Below, in pieces: positions 1-7,699 of a DNA stretch of 64,000 nt. The notes beneath the pieces are model-generated. The model was not told the origin of the DNA. It searched no databases and saw only the letters and a program-made list of their open reading frames with translations. The DNA is from an uncultured Methanomicrobiales archaeon (GTDB lineage: Archaea; Halobacteriota; Methanomicrobia; Methanomicrobiales; Methanospirillaceae): NCBI GenBank assembly GCA_903832665.1, contig CAILCG010000014.1, positions 124,001 to 188,000 of the forward strand, read 5' to 3'. The position numbers and the translations under genes are program-made. Position 1 is the stretch's first letter. Each line of letters opens with the position of its first letter.

Positions 1-372
1 ACGCGCTACCTGCTCAATGATGTTGCGATCGCAAAGAAGATCCCGCTCTTCCATGGCGGCATCCGGGGATTCTATGGCCAGGCAACCACGATCCTTCCCG
101 GGACAACCCCGTGCCTCAAATGCATCTTCCCCAAGGCCCCGCCAAAGGAAGTATTCCCGGTTGTGGGCGTGACCCCGGGTATCATTGGGACGATCCAGGC
201 CAACGAAGTGATCAAGTACCTGCTGGGCAGCGGAGACCTTCTCGCGGGCCGCCTCTTCATCTGGGATGGGAGGGAGGCGCATGCAGAGGAGATCTGCGTA
301 GAGCGTAACCCCGCGTGCGAAGCGTGTGGTAGCTTGCGAACAACAAAAAAACCTGCGAGGGAAGAGAAATGA
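1..372 (+). CDS. ThiF/MoeB/HesA-family E1-like adenylyltransferase, C-terminal part
   Basis: The gene is cut by the window edge; 123 codons remain. Members of this family adenylate the C-terminal Gly-Gly of MoaD or ThiS so that sulfur can be loaded on it. The visible part shows the family's paired zinc-binding cysteines (PCLKC near residue 44 of the fragment and ACEAC near the end) and the motif GVTPGIIGTIQANEVIKYL, which is typical of the C-terminal half of MoeB/ThiF proteins. The stop codon overlaps the start of the MoaD gene (ATGA), so the two are translationally coupled. The choice between MoeB, ThiF and HesA cannot be made from this fragment, but the MoaD and MoaE genes downstream favour a molybdopterin role. 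Confidence 0.88.
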   Translation, partial: TRYLLNDVAIAKKIPLFHGGIRGFYGQATTILPGTTPCLKCIFPKAPPKEVFPVVGVTPGIIGTIQANEVIKYLLGSGDLLAGRLFIWDGREAHAEEICVERNPACEACGSLRTTKKPAREEK

Positions 373-647
373 CCGTTAAGATCCGGTTTTTTGCACGGTT
401 CCGGGAACTGCTCGGAACAGATATCCTGACCGATGTTACGGCCGGGACTACGCTTCGATCATTGATCACCACAATCTCCCAAAGAAATCCTGAGGGACAT
501 GCTGCCATCTTTGATGAGAACGGCACGTTTCACGAGTTTGTCATCTTAATGAAGAACGGCAAACGGATCGAACTCGGGGATGCGGCCGACACGTCGGTTG
601 CAGATGGCGATGAGATCGCGGTCTTCCCGCCGGTTGCCGGGGGATAA
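369..647 (+). CDS. moaD: MoaD/ThiS-family sulfur carrier protein
   Basis: A 92-residue beta-grasp protein that ends in VAGG. In this family the terminal glycine carries the thiocarboxylate used by molybdopterin synthase. The N-terminus (VKIRFFARFRELLG) is the usual MoaD beginning, and the length fits. The start ATG overlaps the stop of the E1-like gene and moaE follows after 12 bases, so the protein probably forms the small subunit of the MoaD/MoaE synthase encoded here. A general sulfur-carrier role, such as ThiS or a SAMP-like modifier, remains possible because archaeal beta-grasp proteins are often shared between pathways. Confidence 0.88.
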   Translation: MTVKIRFFARFRELLGTDILTDVTAGTTLRSLITTISQRNPEGHAAIFDENGTFHEFVILMKNGKRIELGDAADTSVADGDEIAVFPPVAGG

Positions 648-659
648 TCCGGTAGCATC

Positions 660-1082
660 ATGATCGCAATCCAGACGGGCGATGTCGACATCGGGGCTCT
701 CATAACTGCGGCAAAGAAGCCCGGTACCGGAGCTATCGTAGTCTTTGACGGGGTAGTCCGGGATGACGGGATCACCGAAATGGAACTCGAAGCCTACGAG
801 GAAGTGGCGGTAAAAGAGTTAGAGAAGATCGCTAAGGAAGCGACCCGGCAGTTCCGGCTCCTGCATGTCGATATCATTCACCGTGTCGGCAACCTGGGGG
901 TTGGCGAAAATATCCTGATCATTGTGGTGAGTGCCGGACACCGGCCCGAAGCCTATGCCGGTTCCCGCTATATCATCGAAGAGATCAAGAAAGGGGTCCC
1001 GATCTGGAAGAAAGAACTCACCCGGGATGGCGGGCGGTGGGTGCCGGGTGAACACGGGCACGGGGGCGGGAAGCCCACATAA
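660..1082 (+). CDS. moaE: molybdopterin synthase catalytic subunit MoaE
   Basis: A 140-residue protein that matches MoaE along its length. MoaE binds precursor Z (cyclic pyranopterin monophosphate) and accepts sulfur from the MoaD tail. Visible family features are the early GAIVVFDGVVRDD segment, the central HRVG.L.VGE segment, SAGHRPEAY and the active-site lysine region GVPIWKKE. The gene follows moaD by 12 bases and closes the E1-moaD-moaE operon. In methanogens the product pterin serves molybdenum or tungsten formylmethanofuran dehydrogenase and formate dehydrogenase; that connection is general knowledge and not visible in this window. Confidence 0.95.
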   Translation: MIAIQTGDVDIGALITAAKKPGTGAIVVFDGVVRDDGITEMELEAYEEVAVKELEKIAKEATRQFRLLHVDIIHRVGNLGVGENILIIVVSAGHRPEAYAGSRYIIEEIKKGVPIWKKELTRDGGRWVPGEHGHGGGKPT

Positions 1083-1286
1083 CCGGCTTCATCATTCACT
1101 CACTATCCGTCATATCCGCCCCGGAATATTTTTTGAGGGGGGGGGCGATGCATATACGCTTATTTTTCTTAAATCTGATTCTGGAGTATTTTTCCTTTAA
1201 ACCGGGAGTCCGGTTCTTGTACATCAGTTCAGGGTCTTCCGGCTCCGGGCAATCCTTAATGTCTCACCACGGCGTATGATTGTTAA

Positions 1287-1838
1287 ATGAAATCTCGCCA
1301 GGACTCCGCTGTTTCCGAAACGATCGGTACGATCCTGATCATCCTTCTCGTTGTGGTGCTGGCCGCTATTGTGCTCACTCTCGCTATGGGGATCACTATC
1401 CTTCCCAAGAAACCCGTCCTTGCGGGTTTTTCTGTTGATGTGGTAAAAGGGGCCGATGCAAATCCCCCCCATGCACTGACCGTTCCTGTCATCCGCTTCA
1501 GCGAGATTGCCGGCGATAACCTTACCCAGGAATATTCTCCCAATACACATTCGGGAATTAACGGGACAAAGATCAAACTCATCGACCCCAATGGTAAGAT
1601 GTACACGGTCGTCCAGGCAATTTCCCTGACCGGAAAAGAGCTCAACAAAGGAGAGTCTTTTTACATCTTCCATTACCTTGTTGGCGAACCGAATGAATAC
1701 TGGCTGACCAATGATCCCACCCGGGTCTTTGCGTCTTCCGGCGTAATACCATTTACCCCTCACGGTAACTGGCGCCTCCTGATTACGGACGAGAAAGATA
1801 CGAATATGGTCATTCTTGACAAGACGCTGGCGATGTAA
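1287..1838 (+). CDS. archaeal type IV pilin-like protein (Pilin_N domain)
   Basis: A 183-residue protein with the N-terminal signature of archaeal pilins: a short positive leader (MKSRQDS), the processing site before AVSETIGTIL, and then one hydrophobic helix of about 20 residues (residues 15-35). The rest is a beta-rich extracytoplasmic domain without cysteines. Archaeal prepilin peptidase would cut just before AVSE, and the hydrophobic helix would pack into a pilus or anchor the protein. No assembly ATPase or other pilin gene lies in the window, so it is probably an orphan minor pilin or adhesion protein. The ATG follows an AT-rich upstream region without a clear ribosome binding site. Confidence 0.85.
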   Translation: MKSRQDSAVSETIGTILIILLVVVLAAIVLTLAMGITILPKKPVLAGFSVDVVKGADANPPHALTVPVIRFSEIAGDNLTQEYSPNTHSGINGTKIKLIDPNGKMYTVVQAISLTGKELNKGESFYIFHYLVGEPNEYWLTNDPTRVFASSGVIPFTPHGNWRLLITDEKDTNMVILDKTLAM

Positions 1839-2060
1839 GGATCAAATATCCATTAGAGATATCAATGCGCCCGTGTGTTATCGGTGTTTTGGGCCGGTGA
1901 ACTTCGGGAAACCCTGTAGGTTTTCATTTTTTTTAGGTACCAGGTAAATATCCGGCAATATTTCATTTAAACCCGAGATGGGAATATTCAGGTTCGATCA
2001 TTTTCCCGTTCCGCGCCCGATATTTATCAGGACGCCCGTTGAACCGGAGTGTGGTACATC

Positions 2061-2366
2061 ATGCAGCAGAACCCGATGGATGTGTTCCTAAAAGAAGCCC
2101 CCGAAGTAGCAGCGGCCTTCAACGGCCTGATCATGTCGCTTGTCGCATCAAAAGGACTGGATGTAAAGACCAAGCAGCTCATCTACATTGCGATGAAGGC
2201 CTCGATGGGCGATGAGATGGCAGTCCGGGCACATGTCCCGATGGCAAAAGCCGCCGGGGCAACAAAAGAGGAGGTCGTGGATGCGATCCTCATGACGCTT
2301 ACGGTCTCGGGCATCCGAGGTGTTGTCACCTGCCTGCCGGGAGCGGTGAAACATTTCGAAGAATAA
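2061..2366 (+). CDS. carboxymuconolactone decarboxylase/AhpD-like protein without CxxC
   Basis: A 101-residue all-helical protein of the AhpD/CMD family. I place the start at ATG 2061 because GGAG lies at 2046-2049, about 11 bases upstream; a GTG at 2049 would add four residues. Redox-active members carry CxxC followed by a histidine. Here the corresponding stretch reads ASMGDEMAVRAHV, so the histidine is kept but both cysteines are absent. This excludes an AhpD-type disulfide peroxidase role and leaves the function open. The pattern GATKEEVVDAILMTL is typical of the second helical half of the fold. The gene stands alone between a pilin gene and the divergent regulator region. Confidence 0.8.
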   Translation: MQQNPMDVFLKEAPEVAAAFNGLIMSLVASKGLDVKTKQLIYIAMKASMGDEMAVRAHVPMAKAAGATKEEVVDAILMTLTVSGIRGVVTCLPGAVKHFEE

Positions 2367-2378
2367 TTTTTTCGTTTT
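2367..2378 (+). terminator. T-rich transcription stop after the CMD-like gene
   Basis: TTTTTTCGTTTT follows directly on the stop codon of the CMD-like gene. Archaeal RNA polymerase terminates on such U-tracts without needing a hairpin. The next gene is on the opposite strand. Confidence 0.45.
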
Positions 2379-2477
2379 CAGGTATCAGCGTTTCCATGGT
2401 TACCGGGCGTAATCCCCGGAGTACTACCCGGAGTAAAATGATTGATTGTCTCCATCCGATGGAGGAGAAGGGGGATT

Positions 2478-2963
2478 TTAGATTCTCCGTGCAATGACCT
2501 CCAGCGCATCGAGCACCGTCCCGGACTTCGGTTTCATGATGGCCACTGGTACATCCACGATCTTTTCTATCATCGATGCCAGGATGGGTGCACAGATGAT
2601 CCCGGCTGCCCCGTCTTTTTCCGACATTACCGCAGCAATAATGCACTCTTCGATCGAGTTTGCCGTATATCCCCGCAGGGAATACGTCTGGTGTTTTATG
2701 CAGATCTCCTGCCCCTCGATTTCATCGAGAAGAAATTTTGCGGCAATGACCGATATGAAGACGGGCAGTTTTGGTTCAAGCACCTGGACGATCTTTTTAA
2801 CCGTGGAGAGGCGGACATCTCCTTCACCGGATGTGATCTTGTAGAGCGTTGCGGCAGGGATCCCGGCCTTGTCGGCAAGCTCCCTGATGGTCATGTTCCT
2901 GCGGGAGAGTTCCTCTTCCAGTGCTGTCCGGAAATCCACTTCAAATACCTTTTTTGAAAACAT
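2478..2963 (-). CDS. XRE-type HTH transcriptional regulator, divergent to the coenzyme M cluster
   Basis: A 161-residue protein. Residues 10-65 form a Cro/CI-type helix-turn-helix (RELADKAGIPAATLYKITSGEG). The C-terminal part (about residues 75-161) is a small alpha/beta domain ending IMKPKSGTVLDALEVIARRI, which resembles a ligand-sensing domain, perhaps like the N-terminal domain of PrpR; this second assignment is weak. The gene is divergent to the coenzyme M operon with 103 bases between the starts, and a perfect 10-base palindrome lies six bases upstream of its ATG. It is therefore the best candidate for an autoregulated local regulator of coenzyme M synthesis. The effector is unknown. Confidence 0.8.
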   Translation of the reverse strand: MFSKKVFEVDFRTALEEELSRRNMTIRELADKAGIPAATLYKITSGEGDVRLSTVKKIVQVLEPKLPVFISVIAAKFLLDEIEGQEICIKHQTYSLRGYTANSIEECIIAAVMSEKDGAAGIICAPILASMIEKIVDVPVAIMKPKSGTVLDALEVIARRI

Positions 2964-2968
2964 TATGC

Positions 2969-2978
2969 TACTATAGTA
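2969..2978. promoter_or_regulatory. palindromic operator candidate TACTATAGTA
   Basis: A perfect 10-base palindrome in the AT-rich gap between the divergent regulator (start at 2963) and the coenzyme M operon (start at 3067). Its position just upstream of the regulator start fits an autoregulatory binding site. A related sequence, TATTATAGTA, occurs near 26152-26161 in front of the tRNA-Cys locus. Confidence 0.5.
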
Positions 2979-3066
2979 TCAATTAAAAATAAAATATTTC
3001 CTTTAATGGTTAAAAAACAGAAAATTATAGCAAACCTATTTTTAACTGCGGTTCCTTCTGCTAGTC

Positions 3067-3849
3067 ATGAGCTCCGGAACCATCAGCGATATTACCATAC
3101 TGCCCGGCCATGATAAGCATGGGAACCCGGAATCTTTTGACCGCATCGTGATCCGGCCCGGAGATACCCTGTCCATCGTCGGTCCGACCGGTTCGGGAAA
3201 GACTGCGTTCATCAATGATATCGAAGTTTTTGCCTGCAATGATACTGCGACCGGGAGAACGGTGCTGGTGAACGGAGAGATCCCGGCCGAAGAGTTCATC
3301 CGTGACCCTTCGAAAAAACCCATCGCCCTCATCACCCAGAACACCAAGTGCCTGGCCGATATGTCCGTTGAGGCGTTCCTTTCCATGCATGTCCGGGCAC
3401 GGAAGATGAGCGGTTCAGCGATCGTTGCAGAGACCATCGAGCTGGCCAACCAGTTTACCGGAGAGCAGATCCAGCCGGGCTGCCGCATCACGGCGCTGTC
3501 CGGTGGCCAGACGCGTTCACTCATGGTGGCTGACGCAGTCCTGATCAGCAATGCACCGCTCATCCTGCTCGACGAAGTGGAAAATGCGGGGATTTTCCGG
3601 GAAAAAGTGATCGAGGTCTTAAAAGATCACTGCAAATCGGTGATCTTCGTCACCCACGATCCACTGGTCTCGCTCTTATCCGATCGCCGGCTGGTCATGC
3701 GACACGGCGGGGTGGAGAAAATTCTCGAGCCGGAGGGCCGGGAGACGCATATCCGGGAGATGGTGGCCCGCATGGATCTCACGCTCTGCCGCTTCCGGGA
3801 ACGGATCCGCGCCGGGGAACTTCTCTCTGAACCGGGGTTTACAATATGA
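3067..3849 (+). CDS. soluble ABC-type ATPase of the coenzyme M cluster
   Basis: A 260-residue ABC ATPase with Walker A GPTGSGKT (about residues 38-45), Q-loop ITQN, signature LSGGQ (about 140), Walker B LILLDEVE and switch histidine VTHD. No membrane protein is encoded next to it, so it is unlikely to be a plain transporter subunit. It starts the operon and its last codons overlap the next gene (ATGA). Its neighbours are a HypB-like GTPase, a 4Fe-4S protein and ComF, which suggests nucleotide-driven maturation, electron delivery or sulfur delivery for coenzyme M synthesis; this is inference. No ribosome binding site is visible, and a TATA-like CTATTTTTAA at about 3031 suggests a short leader. 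Confidence 0.85.
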   Translation: MSSGTISDITILPGHDKHGNPESFDRIVIRPGDTLSIVGPTGSGKTAFINDIEVFACNDTATGRTVLVNGEIPAEEFIRDPSKKPIALITQNTKCLADMSVEAFLSMHVRARKMSGSAIVAETIELANQFTGEQIQPGCRITALSGGQTRSLMVADAVLISNAPLILLDEVENAGIFREKVIEVLKDHCKSVIFVTHDPLVSLLSDRRLVMRHGGVEKILEPEGRETHIREMVARMDLTLCRFRERIRAGELLSEPGFTI

Positions 3850-4553
3850 AACTCATCATCATCGCCGGACCCCCGAGCGCTGGAAAGACTGCGGTAACCC
3901 GCCAGATCATCCGGCATTTCCTTGGCAAGAAGAAGTGTGCTTTTCTCAAGATCGATGTGGTCAGGGCATTTGAAGATGAGGAACTCCGGGAAGAGTTCCA
4001 GATTCCCGCCCGCAAGATCTATTCCGGTGATCTCTGCCCTGACCATACGGGAGTCATGGTCCTCAAAGATGCCATCGCGTGGGCAGAACGTCTCGGGACA
4101 GATATTTTTATCGTGGAAAGTGCGGGCTTATGTCTCCGCTGCTCCCCCTACGTCACCCAGTCTCTCGGGATCGTGGTCATCTCGGCAGTCAGCGGCATGA
4201 ATTCCCCGCTGAAGATGGGTCCCATGATCTCCCTTGCCGATGTTGCCGTGATCACCAAAACGGATCTTGTCTCCCAGTCGGAAAAAGAAGTATTCCGCGA
4301 GAAGACTAAAGAGGTCGCGCCGGCTATCGATATCATTGAGACCAATGCAGTGCAGGGAACCGGGCTCCGCTTCCTGATGAGAGCGATTGATCAGCAGGCA
4401 GAAATTTCTGATCCCGCTACGATTGTGCTCCGGGGCATACCCCCGCTCGGGGTCTGCACCATCTGCGTAGGGAAGAGGGAGATCGGCTGGCAGAACCATT
4501 TCGGGGTGGTCCGGAAACTGGACGGGGCCGATGACATATTCCGGGGTGACTAG
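3846..4553 (+). CDS. HypB/CobW-like SIMIBI GTPase of the coenzyme M cluster
   Basis: A 235-residue P-loop NTPase of the HypB/UreG/CobW class. Visible are Walker A GPPSAGKTA (residues 8-16), a Walker-B-like IVESAG followed by CLRC, and the base-specificity motif TKTD in place of NKxD. A second cysteine pair, CTIC, lies near residue 212. Family members insert metals or load cofactors into enzymes, with cysteines holding the metal. The start overlaps the ATPase stop and the Fe-S protein gene follows after two bases. With the ATPase and the Fe-S protein it probably forms a small maturation system for an enzyme of this operon, ComF being the obvious candidate. No experiment known to me supports this. 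Confidence 0.82.
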   Translation: MKLIIIAGPPSAGKTAVTRQIIRHFLGKKKCAFLKIDVVRAFEDEELREEFQIPARKIYSGDLCPDHTGVMVLKDAIAWAERLGTDIFIVESAGLCLRCSPYVTQSLGIVVISAVSGMNSPLKMGPMISLADVAVITKTDLVSQSEKEVFREKTKEVAPAIDIIETNAVQGTGLRFLMRAIDQQAEISDPATIVLRGIPPLGVCTICVGKREIGWQNHFGVVRKLDGADDIFRGD

Positions 4554-4555
4554 GG

Positions 4556-5176
4556 GTGAACACATGGCAACCGCCCGGGAAGGATTGCGGCGCATGTGGT
4601 GCGAAATGCTGTAATGATTTTCTCGCAATGATGGGCCAGGGAACTAAGTCCCCGCAGGACTGCCCGTATTATGGTCCCTCCGCGCAAACGGTTGTCGCTG
4701 ATATATTGGCCCGCACCGGAACCGATGTGTGCGGGAGGGAGTACGATTTCATCATCGGTCCGCTTCCCGGCGAGCCGTCTGCCCGGAAGATCATCCTCCC
4801 GTTCCGAGCCGATCTGGTAGAACGCTGGGAGATTGTCCGGGGGGATATCGTGATCGGCCGGCCTATGGGGCAGGGCTGCCCGGTGCAGCACGTGCTCCGG
4901 GTGCTGGAGGCAAACCCGGTGACGGGGGTGCTTACCTGCCACACGGTCGGACCCCACGAGGCACGGCAGTGCGGGGGAAAGGATGTCCAGGCGTATCATG
5001 TCATTGGCTTTGAAGGCATGGCAGAAGTGGTGAAACGCCCCCCGGAGTTCGGGTTCCGGCAGTTCTTCCTCCCCTCGTTCTGCATGATGCAGGTCGCCCA
5101 TACCGGCGTAGTGAACATGGTGCTGGAAAAAACCACGGGCATCCAGGTGAGGGTTGAGGATATCCGGATCCTCTAG
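4556..5176 (+). CDS. 4Fe-4S (PF04060-type) protein of the coenzyme M cluster
   Basis: A 206-residue protein starting with GTG two bases after the preceding stop. Residues 10-42 hold CGACGAKCC...CPYYG, the four-cysteine arrangement of the FeS domain also found in corrinoid Fe-S proteins and RnfB. The remainder is a separate domain with cysteines at several points (VCGREY, GCPVQHV, TCHTVG, QCGGKD) and no family I can name with confidence. Its place between a HypB-like GTPase and ComF suggests an electron or cluster donor for ComF. Absence of a membrane segment points to the cytoplasm. Alternative reading: a general methanogen Fe-S protein that happens to be co-transcribed. Confidence 0.78.
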   Translation: MNTWQPPGKDCGACGAKCCNDFLAMMGQGTKSPQDCPYYGPSAQTVVADILARTGTDVCGREYDFIIGPLPGEPSARKIILPFRADLVERWEIVRGDIVIGRPMGQGCPVQHVLRVLEANPVTGVLTCHTVGPHEARQCGGKDVQAYHVIGFEGMAEVVKRPPEFGFRQFFLPSFCMMQVAHTGVVNMVLEKTTGIQVRVEDIRIL

Positions 5177-5186
5177 GAGTGGAGTG

Positions 5187-6434
5187 ATGAAGACGATCGA
5201 CGGGATAAACAAGAAGATCGCAGAGGGCAGCGCTGTTGTCTGTACTGCCGAAGAACTCAAACAGCGCATTGCAGACGGTGAGACCATCACGGCTGCCGAT
5301 GTGGACGTGGTCACTACCGGCACGTTTGGCGTAATGTCGGGAACCTTGGCGGTCCTGCACCTCCCGGTCACTGCCCCCGGCACCTTCCGCCAGGCTGAAA
5401 AAGTCTGGCTCAATGGCGTGCCGGCCATACCGGGACCCTGCCCGAACGAGGGACTCGGGTCTGTTGATCTCGTGGTATACGGTACCGCCCATGCGAGTGC
5501 TGCCTATGGCGGGGGACACCTCTTCCGGGACATCGTGGCAGGAAAGGAGATCACGGTCGATGTCGAGTCATCGCACCTGTGGTTCTCCCGCTCCGTGACC
5601 CTTGCCGAGATGGGCCATGCCCGCCTCATCACCACCCGGAGTGCTTTTAGGAATTACCTTGCGGTCATCAACACGAAACCGGATACCGTACAGTCCATCT
5701 TTTCAGTACAGGGACTGACCGGCCCGTATACGGAGGCATCGGTGAGCGGGTGCGGGGATATCAACCCGATCCAGAACGATCCGGACCTGCGGGTGATCGG
5801 TGTCGGGACACGGCTCCTCCTCAACGGGGGGACCGGCTATGTCATGGGCCAGGGCACCCGGAGCAGCCGGGAAAAACCCAACATTGCCGCGTACGGGGAT
5901 ATGCATGCCATGAACCCGGAGATGATGGGCGGTTTTGTCACTTCGCTCGGACCCGAGTGCAACTCCTCGGTCGCCATCCCCATTCCCGTGCTTGACGATA
6001 CTGTTCTCACCAGCCTCCGCATCACCAACAACCGCATCCCGCTCCCGGTTGCCGATGTGCGGGACCGGATCCCCTTTGCCACGGCCAGCTACGCGGATGT
6101 CTGGGACGGTACGGATTCCGCCATCTCGTACTCACCAGATGCCTGCATCCATTGCGAAACCTGCCCGGCTGCGCAGGTCTGTCCGACCGGTGCGATCACG
6201 CTCCCGACGGGAATTGACCCGCAGCTCTGCGTGAACTGCGGTACCTGCGTCCGGGAATGCCCCGGGGGCGCATTCTCCGGAAATCTCGGGGTGCTGACCG
6301 CTGGCGCGACAAAAGTTCCCATCACGCTCCGCCAGTCGGACCGTGCCCGGGCACTGCGGTTGTGCACGCACCTCAAAGACCTGATCCTTGACCGGAAGTT
6401 CAGCCTTACCGGGAAAGTGGAGGATCTCGTATGA
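5187..6434 (+). CDS. comF: ComF-like sulfurtransferase (COG1900, methanogenesis marker 16) with ferredoxin domain
   Basis: A 415-residue protein of the DUF39/COG1900 family, known as methanogenesis marker 16. The M. jannaschii homologue was reported to convert sulfoacetaldehyde to coenzyme M. Residues 1-310 form the DUF39 domain (GTFGVMSGTLAVLH, GTRSSREKPNIAAYGDMH). Residues 318-372 carry two 4Fe-4S motifs, CIHCETC...CPTG and CVNCGTCVREC. I chose ATG 5187 over upstream starts because AGGAGTGGAG precedes it. The next gene overlaps its stop (ATGA). Cysteate synthase and ComDE follow, so this enzyme would perform the last step of the same pathway and would need reductant and a sulfur donor. Confidence 0.88.
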   Translation: MKTIDGINKKIAEGSAVVCTAEELKQRIADGETITAADVDVVTTGTFGVMSGTLAVLHLPVTAPGTFRQAEKVWLNGVPAIPGPCPNEGLGSVDLVVYGTAHASAAYGGGHLFRDIVAGKEITVDVESSHLWFSRSVTLAEMGHARLITTRSAFRNYLAVINTKPDTVQSIFSVQGLTGPYTEASVSGCGDINPIQNDPDLRVIGVGTRLLLNGGTGYVMGQGTRSSREKPNIAAYGDMHAMNPEMMGGFVTSLGPECNSSVAIPIPVLDDTVLTSLRITNNRIPLPVADVRDRIPFATASYADVWDGTDSAISYSPDACIHCETCPAAQVCPTGAITLPTGIDPQLCVNCGTCVRECPGGAFSGNLGVLTAGATKVPITLRQSDRARALRLCTHLKDLILDRKFSLTGKVEDLV

Positions 6435-7699
6435 GCTCCTACACGCTCCGCTGTGTTCACTGTGGCGATGAGGTGCCGGAGCATTACACCACGGCCTGCC
6501 CCCGGGGCCATGCCTCTCTCCTGCGGGCAGACTACGCTGAAAAGCAGTTGAATGTAATGAAGGCTCCGGGCATCTTCCGCTTCAGCAGCTGGCTCCCGGT
6601 TCATGGTTCGCTGCCGATCGATGCAGGTCCCGTCTGTTACAAAAGTGAAGCGCTGGCACGCGAGCTGAACCTCCCTAACCTCCATATCGGTTTCAATGGC
6701 TACTGGCCGGAACGGGGCGGGACGATCGCGACCTGCTCGTTCAAGGAGCTTGAAGCCCTCCCCACGATGGTCAGGGTAAGGGAGAACACGACAGACACGC
6801 TCGTCATTGCCTCGGCCGGCAATACTGCCCGGGCCTTCCTCCAGGTCTCGGCCCTGACCGGTGTCCCGGTCGTTGTCGTGGTACCGGAAAAATCTCTCGC
6901 CCGCCTCTGGACAACGGTTCCCGCGGAGAAGGCCTGCGTGATTGCAGTCCGGGGGGACTACACCGATGCGATCCGTTTCAGCCGCGAGGTCTGTTCCCTT
7001 CCCGGATTCATCGAGGAAGGAGGAGCCCGCAATGTTGCGCGGCGGGACGGTATGGGAACGGTCATGCTGGACGCAGCCGTGACCATCGGACGCATGCCCG
7101 ACTACTACTTCCAGGCAATCGGCAGCGGTACCGGGGGGATTGCCGCGTGGGAAGCAGCAGTCCGCCTCCGGGAGGACGGCCGCTTCGGGCAGGCACTCCC
7201 GTCCCTCCACCTCAGCCAGAACCTTCCCTTTGTCCCTATGGTCTCGGCGTGGAACGACCATCGGAGAACCCTGGTGGCAGAGACGGATATGCCGGACGCC
7301 TCTTCTGCCATATCCCGGGTCTTTTCGGATGTACTGACCAACCGCGAACCCCCCTACGCAATTCCCGGCGGGGTGTTCGATGCGATGTCGGCAACCGGTG
7401 GCCGGATGTACGCGGTCACCAATGACGAAGCCCGTGCCGCCGGGAACCTGTTTACGGAACACGAAGGCATCGACCTCGACCCCGCTGCCGCGGTAGCGGT
7501 ATCGTCGCTCATCCGGGCGTGCGAGACCGGCAGCATCGATACGGGCCGGACCGTGCTCCTGAATATAACGGGCGGGGGATATGAGAGGGTGCGGGAAGAT
7601 CACGCGCTCATCCCGGTACATCCGGCGTTCTGCGTCCCGGCCGGTGCAACTGCTGAACAGGTAAAAAAAGAACTGGCGAAGCTGGTGAACCATGTATGA
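6431..7699 (+). CDS. cysteate synthase
   Basis: A 422-residue PLP enzyme of the threonine synthase superfamily. Cysteate synthase replaces the phosphate of O-phosphoserine with sulfite to make L-cysteate, the first step of coenzyme M synthesis in Methanosarcinales and Methanomicrobiales. An N-terminal zinc-ribbon-like segment (CVHCGDEVPEHYTTAC, residues 8-23) and the PLP lysine in SFKELE (about residue 103) are visible, with the glycine-rich SGTGG loop near residue 235. The identity rests mainly on context: ComF is upstream, ComDE overlaps its 3' end by eight bases. A true threonine synthase is possible but unlikely in this position. Confidence 0.88.
   Translation: MSSYTLRCVHCGDEVPEHYTTACPRGHASLLRADYAEKQLNVMKAPGIFRFSSWLPVHGSLPIDAGPVCYKSEALARELNLPNLHIGFNGYWPERGGTIATCSFKELEALPTMVRVRENTTDTLVIASAGNTARAFLQVSALTGVPVVVVVPEKSLARLWTTVPAEKACVIAVRGDYTDAIRFSREVCSLPGFIEEGGARNVARRDGMGTVMLDAAVTIGRMPDYYFQAIGSGTGGIAAWEAAVRLREDGRFGQALPSLHLSQNLPFVPMVSAWNDHRRTLVAETDMPDASSAISRVFSDVLTNREPPYAIPGGVFDAMSATGGRMYAVTNDEARAAGNLFTEHEGIDLDPAAAVAVSSLIRACETGSIDTGRTVLLNITGGGYERVREDHALIPVHPAFCVPAGATAEQVKKELAKLVNHV

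Noticed and set aside
6089-7693. 534-codon minus-strand open frame
   Set aside because: It is antisense to comF and cysteate synthase, both strongly supported; high GC in third positions creates such shadows.
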